From Longilinea sp964536805 (GTDB lineage Bacteria; Chloroflexota; Anaerolineae; Anaerolineales; Anaerolineaceae): DNA of 64,000 nt. Position numbers and translations under genes: made by a program. Shown here piece after piece: positions 7,503 through 15,487 of the stretch. The stretch spans positions 1 to 64,000 of the forward strand of contig CAZHYQ010000005.1 of the NCBI GenBank assembly GCA_964536805.1, in the 5' to 3' direction. Position 1 is the stretch's first letter. Each line of letters starts with the position of its first letter. The notes beneath the pieces were generated by a model that had not been told where the DNA came from, did no database searches, and worked only from the letters and a program-made list of their open reading frames with translations.

Positions 7503-7530
7503 ATTATAGACCCATTTTTTACAATGTCAA
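7503..7530 (-). promoter_or_regulatory. Consensus sigma-70-type promoter of cysK-cysE
   Basis: On the minus strand, TTGACA (7530-7525), a 16-nt spacer and TATAAT (7508-7503), both boxes perfect. The predicted start near 7496 gives a 237-nt leader before cysK. Confidence 0.8.
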
Positions 7531-7603
7531 GTGCTTTTTCTATGATCGCTAAAAATTCACCTGGCGATTTTGTATTAAAAAGTTCCTCGATGCGCTTCAA
7601 GAA

Positions 7604-7813
7604 TTAGCGCAGGAAGAAGGATAATACAATCAATAAACCGATAAAGGAACCTGCCAGAATGCCGATGCGTTTCAAGTCCTTGATGACCGGCGTGTAATCG
7701 GGGTTAAATTCGGTGGTGGTAGTGGTGGTAATGCGGCTGGCATTAATTTTTTCAACCATCGGGGCGGCATTACCGCTTCCGGAAGAGACCTGGCGCTTTT
7801 GCTTCTTGCTCAT
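7604..7813 (-). CDS. Small single-pass membrane protein, unknown function
   Basis: A 69-residue protein. It has a basic N-terminus (MSKKQKRQVSS), a run of six threonines near residue 35, and one C-terminal transmembrane helix (about residues 48-68, ending FFLR). The ATG at 7813 follows CAGGAG by 7 nt; the longer frame upstream lacks such a site. It lies 83 bp downstream of the sortase gene on the same strand and may be cotranscribed. I do not recognise a family. Confidence 0.6.
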   Translation of the reverse strand: MSKKQKRQVSSGSGNAAPMVEKINASRITTTTTTEFNPDYTPVIKDLKRIGILAGSFIGLLIVLSFFLR

Positions 7814-7896
7814 TCGTTTCTCCTGATACCTTTCAAAATTTCTATTTATATCCAACACAACTGTGCCGCGGAATGGAATAGATTGGCGGTATTATT

Positions 7897-8796
7897 TTAT
7901 CGCTGTTCGCGTAAATCAGCAATGACCACGATGCGCTGTTTGTCCACCATATAGGGGTAGCAGGATATTAATGTGACCACTGCATCGCGCGTGGGAGCCA
8001 TGACTTCCACCTGATCCGGTTTTACGATTTGCGTTTCGCGCACTGTGTAAACATATGACCGCTGGTTGGTGTAAACAATAATCTCATCGCCGGCTTTCAA
8101 TTGATCGAGATCGCGGAAGATTTGGCCGTAGATGTCATTGTGAGCTGAAAGTACCAGATTGCCTTTTTGGCCGGGATTGATCGGGTTAATCAGGTTCTGG
8201 CCGACGCCCTTCTTAAGTTGTTCAGCGCCGTCTCCCAGCACCACTGGCGCATCCACGTTGATGGCAGCAATTTGAATGCGTTGAGCCTGTTCAGGACTGG
8301 CGGTTGGTAGGGGTAGGTTGGCCAGACTTTGCACCATCGGCCGCAGGTGTTCAGGGATTTCCGCTTCATTGAAAACCGAACCGCCTGGAGAATTAGGCGG
8401 AGTATGGCCTGACGGCAGCACCACGGCGCGAATCAACGGAGTCGGAGTCAGTGTTGGCTGGATAAGGGCTGAAGCTGCCTCGGCATTGATGACCCGCAGC
8501 CCGTAGAAAGTGTTGACCAGAACGATGAGTAAACCGACAACAGCGGCAAATTCCACCAGAAACAGCAGCCGGTCCAACCAGATTCTGCGGCGGGAGCGCG
8601 GCGCTGGCATGTCCACGCCGTAATCGGTGCGCAGCCCATCGAACTCGGACACTTCGGGTTGAGATTCCACCTGAATGACCCGGCCTGTGCGGCGGTAGGC
8701 ATCCAGGCGGCTTTGCCGTTCAGTGCGCCTTTTTTCCACCAGCAGGTGGCGCAACTCTTCAACAGTCAAATCGTCAATGGTACGCTTCCGAGCCAC
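7897..8796 (-). CDS. Sortase (class D/E-like transpeptidase)
   Basis: A membrane-anchored cysteine transpeptidase that attaches or joins surface proteins. The 299-residue protein has a charged cytoplasmic N-terminus (1-75), one membrane helix (76-97), a Pro-rich linker (110-170) and a C-terminal sortase beta-barrel. The catalytic triad is visible: His219 in LSAHNDIYG, Cys279 in TLISCYPY and Arg288 in KQRIVV. The start is GTG, five nt after GGAG. No gene in this window carries a clear LPXTG-type sorting signal, so substrates must be encoded elsewhere or use another motif. Class assignment is tentative. Confidence 0.85.
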   Translation of the reverse strand: MARKRTIDDLTVEELRHLLVEKRRTERQSRLDAYRRTGRVIQVESQPEVSEFDGLRTDYGVDMPAPRSRRRIWLDRLLFLVEFAAVVGLLIVLVNTFYGLRVINAEAASALIQPTLTPTPLIRAVVLPSGHTPPNSPGGSVFNEAEIPEHLRPMVQSLANLPLPTASPEQAQRIQIAAINVDAPVVLGDGAEQLKKGVGQNLINPINPGQKGNLVLSAHNDIYGQIFRDLDQLKAGDEIIVYTNQRSYVYTVRETQIVKPDQVEVMAPTRDAVVTLISCYPYMVDKQRIVVIADLREQR

Positions 8797-8977
8797 ACCC
8801 GCTCCTGTGATTGCAGCTGTAAAATCATGAACCCTGATAAAAAATTATAACCGAAATTCCCCCTTTCCATTGGGAGATCGTTTATCGCGGACGCAAGGTT
8901 CCGGTCATGCGTGAACGGTTTGAGAAGAATATTCTAAAAAAACTTATAAATATTCGCTTAATTCCAAAAAGTGTGTG

Positions 8978-8983
8978 TATAAT
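8978..8983 (+). promoter_or_regulatory. -10 box 7 nt before a start codon (leaderless candidate)
   Basis: Perfect TATAAT followed by TTTTTTT and then the ATG at 8991. There is no Shine-Dalgarno sequence, which fixes the start of the CDF gene here rather than at the upstream ATG at 8907. Confidence 0.6.
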
Positions 8984-8990
8984 TTTTTTT

Positions 8991-9923
8991 ATGATTTCTA
9001 AAAAGCAAAGTGGCGTTGAAAATCGTTTTATTTTCTCTCTGGTTCTGACGCTGTTGATCTTCTTTGGCGAGGTGATCGGCGGAATAGTAACTGGAAGCCT
9101 GGCGCTGTTATCCGATTCGGCGCATGTCTTTATGGATGTTTTTGCCCTGGGGTTGAGCTTTTTTGCCCTACGGTTTTCCACCCGGCCGGCTGACGACCGC
9201 CATACCTACGGCTGGCACCGTCTGGAAGTGCTGGCTGCCCTGGCAAATGGCCTCACCTTGCTGGTCATTTCCATCGGCATCGGCTGGGAAGCCTACCTCC
9301 GGCTTCAATCGCCGCAACCCATTCGCGGACCGTTAATGCTGGCGATTGCCGTTATCGGATTGATTGTCAACCTGGTGGTGGCATTTATTTTAGGAAGCCA
9401 CCGGCAGGATGAAAAAGCACATATAAGAAAAGATTTGAATCTGCAAAGCGCATTTTTACACGTGGTTGGCGATGCAGTCTCTTCGGTGGGCGTCATCGCT
9501 GCAGCGATTATCATTTCATTGACGGGCGCCCAATGGGTGGATCCGCTGGCAAGCGCATTGATCGCAATATTAATCCTGGTCAGTTCCATCCGGGTACTTA
9601 GAAGTTCGCTGCACATCCTGGTGGAGGGCACACCGGACGGTTTATCCTTGACGGCAGTGGAAACCGAAATGCGGGGATCGCCGGATGTTGAATCAGTGCA
9701 CGATTTACATGTGTGGAACCTCTGCTCGGAACACATTGCCCTCAGCGCACACGTCGTTTTGAAGGAAGCACATGCTGAAACCGATGTTGCCATTTTGCAG
9801 GATTTGCGCGGCCGGTTGGATGACAAGTTTGAAATCAGGCATACCACCATTCAGTTTGAGGAAGCAGCCTGCGGCGAGGCTGGCGGCTGCAACAGCACGG
9901 AAGCGCATCTTGAGCATGCCTAG
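8991..9923 (+). CDS. Cation diffusion facilitator (CzcD/ZitB-type zinc exporter)
   Basis: A 310-residue proton-coupled divalent metal exporter of the inner membrane, probably for zinc. Six transmembrane helices are visible. Metal-site pairs of the zinc subgroup are His45 and Asp49 in helix 2 (SDSAHVFMD) and His157 and Asp161 in helix 5 (HVVGDAVSS). The C-terminal cytoplasmic domain has VESVHDLHVWNLCSEHIALSAHV, typical of the family. The tail CGEAGGCNSTEAHLEHA adds Cys and His residues that may bind metal. The start at 8991 sits 7 nt after a -10 box. Exact metal specificity cannot be read from sequence. Confidence 0.92.
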   Translation: MISKKQSGVENRFIFSLVLTLLIFFGEVIGGIVTGSLALLSDSAHVFMDVFALGLSFFALRFSTRPADDRHTYGWHRLEVLAALANGLTLLVISIGIGWEAYLRLQSPQPIRGPLMLAIAVIGLIVNLVVAFILGSHRQDEKAHIRKDLNLQSAFLHVVGDAVSSVGVIAAAIIISLTGAQWVDPLASALIAILILVSSIRVLRSSLHILVEGTPDGLSLTAVETEMRGSPDVESVHDLHVWNLCSEHIALSAHVVLKEAHAETDVAILQDLRGRLDDKFEIRHTTIQFEEAACGEAGGCNSTEAHLEHA

Positions 9924-10022
9924 GCTGTAGGGCAAAAGAGTAACTGGAGCATTCTTTTTCACCAGTTGGCAGCGTGGTAAAATTTATTTTTACAAATAAT
10001 ATCTGATTCCTGGGAGGGATTC

Positions 10023-10931
10023 ATGCGGCGTTGGGGCATCATTCTTCTTCTTGTATTCCTTATCGTGCTAACTCCTTCAGTGCGAGCGCAATCTCCCGTT
10101 GGTTTTGACGAGGCAAAGGTATTATTGTGGCCAGAATATGACCGCCCGGATATGCTGGTCATTTACAAACTCACGCTGTCTGGTTCAACGAAATTGCCTG
10201 CCCAAATCAACCTGCACATTCCGAAGGAAGCAGGTTCGCCTTATAACGTGGCAGTGGAAGAAGCAGATGGCCAACTTTACTCGTTGAATTACACCACGTC
10301 GAAGGAAGGCGATTGGCTCGTAATTTCCTTAACAGCTCCAACCACTAAGTTGCAAGTCGAATTTTACGACCCCGGGTTGACCAAGGCGGATAGCCGTCGC
10401 GATTACAATTTCCGCTGGGCTGGTGATTATGAAGTCCAAAACCTGATTGTCCAGGTTCAGCAGCCGGTAACTGCCAGTAATCTTCAGGTGGAAATGGTTT
10501 CCGGCAGTTGGTCAACCGGGACGGATGGCATGCAGTATTACACTGTGGAAGTCGGCAAAGTGCCCGCCGGCACCCCGGTTACATTGAAACTCAGTTATAA
10601 CAAGAGCGACGATTTGCTCAGCATTCCCGACCAGGTACCGCTGCAGTCCAGCCAACCGATCGGGCCGTCGACCGACCAATTGCGCATGCAGGAGGCCCTG
10701 CCCTTTATTTTAGGCGGGTTGGGCCTTGCCCTGATCATTGGCGGGGGTTTATGGTTTTGGCTGATTTCACGCAAACGCCAGTCCGGTTCATCCAACCGGC
10801 GACACGCATCGGCCAACCGCATCATTTCGGAGGGGAATGAGGTGGACATTTATTGCCACCAATGCGGCAAACGCGCTGCCAAGGACGATGTTTTCTGCCG
10901 GACATGCGGGACGCGTCTGCGCCGCGAATGA
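10023..10931 (+). CDS. Membrane protein with C-terminal zinc ribbon, unknown function
   Basis: A 302-residue protein. Residues 1-22 look like a signal peptide (hydrophobic run, then VRAQS). About 200 extracytoplasmic residues appear beta-rich. A transmembrane helix lies around 224-246 (ILGGLGLALIIGGGLWFWL), followed by a basic cytoplasmic tail. The last 25 residues form a zinc ribbon with two Cys pairs (CHQCG and CRTCG). The start ATG follows TGGGAGGGATTC. It precedes the cytochrome cluster but converges on it across a terminator, so a functional link is unproven. Confidence 0.75.
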   Translation: MRRWGIILLLVFLIVLTPSVRAQSPVGFDEAKVLLWPEYDRPDMLVIYKLTLSGSTKLPAQINLHIPKEAGSPYNVAVEEADGQLYSLNYTTSKEGDWLVISLTAPTTKLQVEFYDPGLTKADSRRDYNFRWAGDYEVQNLIVQVQQPVTASNLQVEMVSGSWSTGTDGMQYYTVEVGKVPAGTPVTLKLSYNKSDDLLSIPDQVPLQSSQPIGPSTDQLRMQEALPFILGGLGLALIIGGGLWFWLISRKRQSGSSNRRHASANRIISEGNEVDIYCHQCGKRAAKDDVFCRTCGTRLRRE

Positions 10932-10954
10932 AACTTGAAATGATCCAAAACAAA

Positions 10955-10988
10955 CCGGGCTGCCTTGTAACTGGCAGCCCGGCTTTTG
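10955..10988. terminator. Bidirectional terminator between the zinc-ribbon gene and the cytochrome b/c gene
   Basis: A 10-bp stem (CCGGGCTGCC / GGCAGCCCGG) with an 8-nt loop, followed by CTTTTGTT on the plus strand and TTTGTTTTGG on the minus strand. Confidence 0.8.
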
Positions 10989-11005
10989 TTGGTGGATGGT
11001 TTGCT

Positions 11006-12169
11006 TTACTTCTCCGGCGCTCCGGCGGTAATCCAATTGGTGATGATTTCCAACTCGGCTGGTGAAAAGAGGCCGGGGTGGTTGCCGGAAGCCTGAAGGG
11101 TGACGAGCGAACTGCCTGTGGGGTTGCCAGGCAGGATGACTGCGCCACCCTTGCCGCCTTTCATCGCATCAGCGTAGGTTTTCAGACTTAGGCCTCCCAT
11201 GGAACCGTGGCAGGATCCGCATTTGCTGACAAACAGATCGCCGATCCCTGCATCCCAGGTCGCTGCCGCAGCTGAAACGGGCGCTGATGTGGGCGTGGCC
11301 GCGGCGGTCGGCAGCGGGGTGGGCGTTTGCGGCAGGAACACTTCCACATTTTCCTCAGCCGGCGGGATGGTCTCTATGGCTGTTTGTTCAAAGGTGATAA
11401 AGCGAAACAAAATCAGCATTAGCACCAGGGAAATGACGGAGGCAATTGGTAGGTAGATGCGCGATCGTTTGCGCATGACTTCGGCAGCCGGCAGCGGACG
11501 GATTTCACCCTTCTCGATTTTCTCCAATTCCTCGCCGTGTTCTTCTTCCATTTCCTCGCGGCTTAGGTGGCCCTTTATCATGGACCAGTTCCAGCGTTTT
11601 AGATGGACGTTGTAGAAATGCCAGAGGATGATGGCAGCCACGGCTAAAACGGCTTCCCAGCCGTGTGCCACCTTGGCGGTGGGGATAAAAACGCCCGGCA
11701 GGATTTTGGTGGTGGCAATCGGATTCCACAGCATGAAACCCGTAATAGCCATGATGATCAGGCCCCATAACATGAACCAGTATTCCATCTTCTCGGCAAA
11801 GTTATAGCGGGGCATTTTTGGCGCTTCTTTTTTCAAGCCAATGTTGTGCAGGAAGTAATCGATCACATTCTTGCCATCGTTAATGACCGGCAGCATGCTG
11901 GGTTCGATGCGCATGACGATCAACTTATAGCCGATCAGAAAGGCATGGTAGATCGCTTCAAGAACAAAAATTGTGGCAGCAACGCGGTGGATGATGCGCA
12001 CGGCCGTGATTCCACCCAACAGTGCGATGATGGCCTCGGAAATGCCAGCTTGCGCGAATTTCTGCGGGATGCCGGTCAATGCCAGAGTGGTGAAGGAAAG
12101 AATCAGGACGAAGTGTTCAATCCGTTGGGCTATGTTAAAACGGTTGTAGGTTTTTGGCTGGTCGCTCAT
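11006..12169 (-). CDS. Cytochrome b561-type membrane subunit fused to a cytochrome c domain
   Basis: A 387-residue inner-membrane protein. The N-terminal part resembles the di-heme cytochrome b of formate dehydrogenase and NiFe-hydrogenase. Candidate heme-b ligands His19, His61, His75, His169, His184 and His189 lie in the helices. A fifth hydrophobic helix is near 239-258. A Thr/Pro linker (282-300) then leads to a c-type heme domain with CGSCH at 317-321, ending NWITAGAPEK. This suggests quinone/quinol exchange coupled to outer-face hemes. Its start overlaps the stop of the nonaheme gene by 4 bp (ATGA), so the two are tightly coupled. Confidence 0.88.
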   Translation of the reverse strand: MSDQPKTYNRFNIAQRIEHFVLILSFTTLALTGIPQKFAQAGISEAIIALLGGITAVRIIHRVAATIFVLEAIYHAFLIGYKLIVMRIEPSMLPVINDGKNVIDYFLHNIGLKKEAPKMPRYNFAEKMEYWFMLWGLIIMAITGFMLWNPIATTKILPGVFIPTAKVAHGWEAVLAVAAIILWHFYNVHLKRWNWSMIKGHLSREEMEEEHGEELEKIEKGEIRPLPAAEVMRKRSRIYLPIASVISLVLMLILFRFITFEQTAIETIPPAEENVEVFLPQTPTPLPTAAATPTSAPVSAAAATWDAGIGDLFVSKCGSCHGSMGGLSLKTYADAMKGGKGGAVILPGNPTGSSLVTLQASGNHPGLFSPAELEIITNWITAGAPEK

Positions 12170-13380
12170 TGTGCTGATCCTCCTTCCTGGTTGGATTTTT
12201 CTTCCACTTCAACAGGTTTCGATTTCGATTTTCGGCGGGTTACCTTGCGGAAAATATCGCTGGCAACCAAAAGACCCATGCCTCCCAGAGCAAGCGGGAT
12301 GAGGATCTTGTAGAACCATTGCACATAAAAAACCAGCGGAGCCTGGCTTTGACTGGGTATATAGTGGCTCAACCATGAATCCGGGAAATTGGGGGTGGCG
12401 CCTGGATGGCATTTCTGGCAGGTAACCAACAGGTTTTCCTTGATCTGAATTCCTTTGGCAGGGTCGTCAACCCGTTTGATGTTGTGCACCCCGTGGCAAT
12501 CGTAACAGACCGGCATATTGGTCTGCTGGTCGGGGTCTAATTTCTCGAACAGTGTCACCGTTGTGCCATGGAAATCGGCAATGTAGGTATTGAGCACCTG
12601 GGTTGAAATGCCGTATTTGCCCATGATGCTTTCATCGGTGTGGCATTTGGCGCAAATCTGCGGGGAAGATAACCGGAACTGGTTGCCGGAACCGGCCGGG
12701 CCGCTGATGGTATGCACGCCGTGGCAGTCAATACAGGATGGCACATCCGGGTTGTTGTCGACCAGAACGCCCTCGCCATGGACGCTTTGGGCATATTCCT
12801 GCGCGATTTCGTTGTGGCATTTGGCGCAGGTTCTGGTGGCGGCGGCATGTTCCAGCCCGGTCAGTTTGCCGTTCTTGTCCTTTTGGATCTCTGATTGCGT
12901 ATGCGGATTATGGCAATCAATGCAGGTCGGTGTGTTCTTGGCATTTGGATTGTTTGGATCATTGCGTATCTTTGCGTGAGCGCTGTCGGCGGTTTCGGAT
13001 ACCTGGTTGGGGTGGCAATTTGCACAGGTATTCTCATATTGCAGCCGGTATTCACTAATGCTTGCCGCGGAATTTTCAGGGTGCGGGTAACTGGCGATGT
13101 TGGTATGACAGGTCTGGCAGGCCAATTTGGTGTGGACCGACCCTCCGAACATGGCCGGGCTGACAACAACGCTCAATGCCTCTCCATTCGGAAACGCCAG
13201 GGTTTTACCCTCTTGCTGGTGGCAGGTCAGACATTGGCTGTTATCGGGTTGCTGGGATGGCGGAGCGGCCTGGGCTTCTCCGGTTGAGATGATCAAAGCC
13301 GCAGCACCAACCAGAATAACCGCAAGTATGATTACGGCAGGTTTAAGAAAAGGGAGTCTTTTTCGGAAGATCGTTCCCAT
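12166..13380 (-). CDS. Membrane-anchored nonaheme c-type cytochrome
   Basis: A 404-residue exported multiheme cytochrome with an N-terminal signal/anchor (12-38), nine CXXCH motifs (first at Cys50, Cys88, Cys119 and Cys153) and a C-terminal transmembrane helix (about 350-375) with a basic cytoplasmic end. Several hemes carry CXXCHNPH or CXXCHGVH motifs that provide distal ligands. With the cytochrome b/c protein it probably forms a quinone-linked electron-transfer module on the outer face of the membrane. The start ATG follows AGGAGCC. A promoter element identical to the one before the NapC-like gene lies 75-86 bp upstream. Confidence 0.88.
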   Translation of the reverse strand: MGTIFRKRLPFLKPAVIILAVILVGAAALIISTGEAQAAPPSQQPDNSQCLTCHQQEGKTLAFPNGEALSVVVSPAMFGGSVHTKLACQTCHTNIASYPHPENSAASISEYRLQYENTCANCHPNQVSETADSAHAKIRNDPNNPNAKNTPTCIDCHNPHTQSEIQKDKNGKLTGLEHAAATRTCAKCHNEIAQEYAQSVHGEGVLVDNNPDVPSCIDCHGVHTISGPAGSGNQFRLSSPQICAKCHTDESIMGKYGISTQVLNTYIADFHGTTVTLFEKLDPDQQTNMPVCYDCHGVHNIKRVDDPAKGIQIKENLLVTCQKCHPGATPNFPDSWLSHYIPSQSQAPLVFYVQWFYKILIPLALGGMGLLVASDIFRKVTRRKSKSKPVEVEEKSNQEGGSAQ

Positions 13381-13448
13381 ATATTCGGCTCCTGATTATT
13401 TGAGATTGCATGCGAAATCGACGGATGATGGTTGCCTGAAACGCAGCG

Positions 13449-13466
13449 AGATTAATTATACATTAA
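13449..13466 (-). promoter_or_regulatory. Promoter/operator element shared by two cytochrome genes (copy 1)
   Basis: Plus-strand AGATTAATTATACATTAA, identical to 15390-15407. On the minus strand it contains a -10 TATAAT (13460-13455) inside the inverted repeat TTAAT-N5-ATTAA. It would start a roughly 68-nt leader for the nonaheme cytochrome. Confidence 0.55.
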
Positions 13467-13528
13467 TATGCTGGATAACCAGATTACTTTCAGTATTATT
13501 GCCGAATTACATTCGGACTATTTTGATG

Positions 13529-13566
13529 AAATAAATCAGACTGAGGGAAACCGTGCCTCAGTCTGA
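13529..13566 (-). terminator. Terminator after the NapC-like cytochrome gene
   Basis: On the minus strand, an 11-bp stem (TCAGACTGAGG / CCTCAGTCTGA) with a 9-nt loop, followed by TTTATTT. It separates this gene from the nonaheme/cytochrome b unit downstream, which has its own promoter element. Confidence 0.7.
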
Positions 13567-13590
13567 CATTGATGCTTGGCTGTTCCAAGC

Positions 13591-15306
13591 TTAGTTTTCC
13601 GGCGCTCCAGCCTTAATCCATTTGATGATGGTTGCCAATTCATCGGGTGTAAACTGGCCGAAATGAGGCTGGTCAGCGCTTTGAATTTTTACCAGCACAC
13701 TGTTGTCAGGATCGCCGGGCAGGATGACCGGGCCATCCTTGGAGCCTGTCATCAAGGTGGTGTACTGGGTCAAGTTCAATCCGGCCTGGCCGTTTGTGCC
13801 GTGGCAAGCCGTGCACTTCTTGAACAGATCCTTAACCACACCGTTATAGGTCAATGGCAGAGGTGTGGATCCTTGCGGAGTGGCGGTCGGTTCGGGGGTG
13901 GGAGTGACATATTTTTTCAATTCCTCGCTGAGAATTACGCGCAAGTTGGGGGCATCGAAACCGGCGTATTGCCAGGAATTGGCATGGCAGCCGCTATTGG
14001 AGCAGAACGAGGTATTGCTTACGCCGCCCGGATCCTCGACGGTGTGGCAATCCTTACAGGTGTCATCAAAATTTTGGCGGTGCAAGGCAATCCAGTTGCT
14101 GTTGCGGTGTGTGGCGGGTTCAGGTCCGCGCGATAGTTCAATGTTGGTGGTGATGGCGGAACCTTTGGAGACCACTGGAATGGAGTGGCACAAGTTGCAT
14201 TCCAGTCGGACGGCCTGGTTTTCAGCGGTAAGGTGTTTGCCGTCATGGCAGCGGAAGCAGCCGGGAGAATTGACATGCTGGCTGTTATCGGGGTGTGTCT
14301 GCCAGTTGACCTTTTGATCAAGGAAGAAGTTCTCTTTGTAATACGTCTGAAGGCTTTCAATCGCCTTGGCGACCAGCGCCTGATTGTTGGTGTAAAACTC
14401 ATTGTATTGATCTTTGTAGATTGCATCCAGACCGGCAATCGCATTGAGCGCGCCTGCTTGATCGGGATATTCCACGGTGAGGATATCGACGGCCTTTTTC
14501 TTGATTTCGGGGATGGTACGCGAAACCAACTTTTGCGACATCAATTGATCCACGCCGTCTTCTGGCGAGGCGATGGCGTGCGTTGTCCGGTTGTGGCAGG
14601 TGATGCAATCCATGCGCTGCAGTTTGCTTTTATCAAGATTGGCAGCATCGAAACCCGATTCGGTATCGATGTATTCTGTGTATGTGCCGTCCTCATTTTG
14701 AACGCGCACATAGGGTATTTGCTGGCGTTCTTCATCCAGGGCGATGTATTCAACCGGGTTTTCGATATGCCAGTGAATGCCGCTGCCCAAACCTTCACGC
14801 TTGGAACCGCCGCCTGTTTTTAGAATCAAGTAGGTATAGGACAGGGTGTTGTTTTCGTCGGCTGCAAATTTCTTTATTTCGGTTAATGAGTCATTGGAGA
14901 ATTGCTCAGGGAGATGGCAGGTTTCGCAAACATCGCGGGCCGGACGCATGTTGCGGGCGATGATGGGAAATTCATAGGTATTCAAGACCATCGCACTGCC
15001 GGTTTGCCAACTATAAACAATTTTGCGCCTGATTGCCTCAGTGATGACGGTTCGTCCCAAGTGGCAATCCTCGCAGGTGACGCGGGCATGCGCGGTGTTC
15101 TGGTGGGTGGTATATTCCGGCGGCATGGTATGGCAGGTGAGCCCGCAGAATGTGGTCTGGTTGGTATATTCCCACGCGGCCGTTCCTGCAACGATGCAAA
15201 CAAGCACTAAAAATACAGAAAGTACGACGGGAAGGATGCGCCGCCAGGTTGAACTGCCAGCGGGTGGTAGAAACAGGCCGCGGATCCAGTTTCGAAACCG
15301 TTTCAT
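13591..15306 (-). CDS. NapC/NirT-type multiheme cytochrome with C-terminal cytochrome c domain
   Basis: A 571-residue membrane-anchored cytochrome. One transmembrane helix (23-45) leads to a NapC/NrfH-like start. Nine heme sites are visible: CGLTCH at 54-59 (a CX3CH variant), then CEDCH, CETCH, CITCH, CFRCH, CNLCH and CKDCH, a CSNSGCH with four spacer residues, and CTACH. After a TPTPEPTATP linker the last 90 residues form a single-heme domain ending IKWIKAGAPEN, closely similar to the end of the cytochrome b/c protein. NapC-type proteins take electrons from menaquinol. The ATG at 15306 follows GGGAGGTATCG. Confidence 0.87.
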   Translation of the reverse strand: MKRFRNWIRGLFLPPAGSSTWRRILPVVLSVFLVLVCIVAGTAAWEYTNQTTFCGLTCHTMPPEYTTHQNTAHARVTCEDCHLGRTVITEAIRRKIVYSWQTGSAMVLNTYEFPIIARNMRPARDVCETCHLPEQFSNDSLTEIKKFAADENNTLSYTYLILKTGGGSKREGLGSGIHWHIENPVEYIALDEERQQIPYVRVQNEDGTYTEYIDTESGFDAANLDKSKLQRMDCITCHNRTTHAIASPEDGVDQLMSQKLVSRTIPEIKKKAVDILTVEYPDQAGALNAIAGLDAIYKDQYNEFYTNNQALVAKAIESLQTYYKENFFLDQKVNWQTHPDNSQHVNSPGCFRCHDGKHLTAENQAVRLECNLCHSIPVVSKGSAITTNIELSRGPEPATHRNSNWIALHRQNFDDTCKDCHTVEDPGGVSNTSFCSNSGCHANSWQYAGFDAPNLRVILSEELKKYVTPTPEPTATPQGSTPLPLTYNGVVKDLFKKCTACHGTNGQAGLNLTQYTTLMTGSKDGPVILPGDPDNSVLVKIQSADQPHFGQFTPDELATIIKWIKAGAPEN

Positions 15307-15389
15307 CGATACCTCCCAGGAGTGGTGGTGCAGCGTGCCGGATTCAATAGGGGATGTTGATAATTTCAATTGTGCGAGGCGGGGATACA

Positions 15390-15407
15390 AGATTAATTAT
15401 ACATTAA
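15390..15407 (-). promoter_or_regulatory. Promoter/operator element shared by two cytochrome genes (copy 2)
   Basis: Same 18 bp as 13449-13466. Minus-strand -10 TATAAT at 15401-15396, with GAGACA 16 nt upstream (15423-15418) as a -35 box. The inverted repeat TTAAT-N5-ATTAA overlaps the -10, so a bound protein could block or guide RNA polymerase. Leader to the NapC-like gene is about 83 nt. Confidence 0.6.
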
Positions 15408-15434
15408 AAAATCCACCTGTCTCTCCGGGAATGA

Positions 15435-15466
15435 AAAAATGTTCCGGCTTATGCCGGAACATTTTT
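15435..15466 (-). terminator. Terminator after the decaheme lipoprotein gene
   Basis: A 14-bp stem (AAAAATGTTCCGGC / GCCGGAACATTTTT) with a 4-nt loop. It provides its own U-run on either strand. Confidence 0.8.
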
Positions 15467-15487
15467 AGATCGAAACGCTAACTTGAT

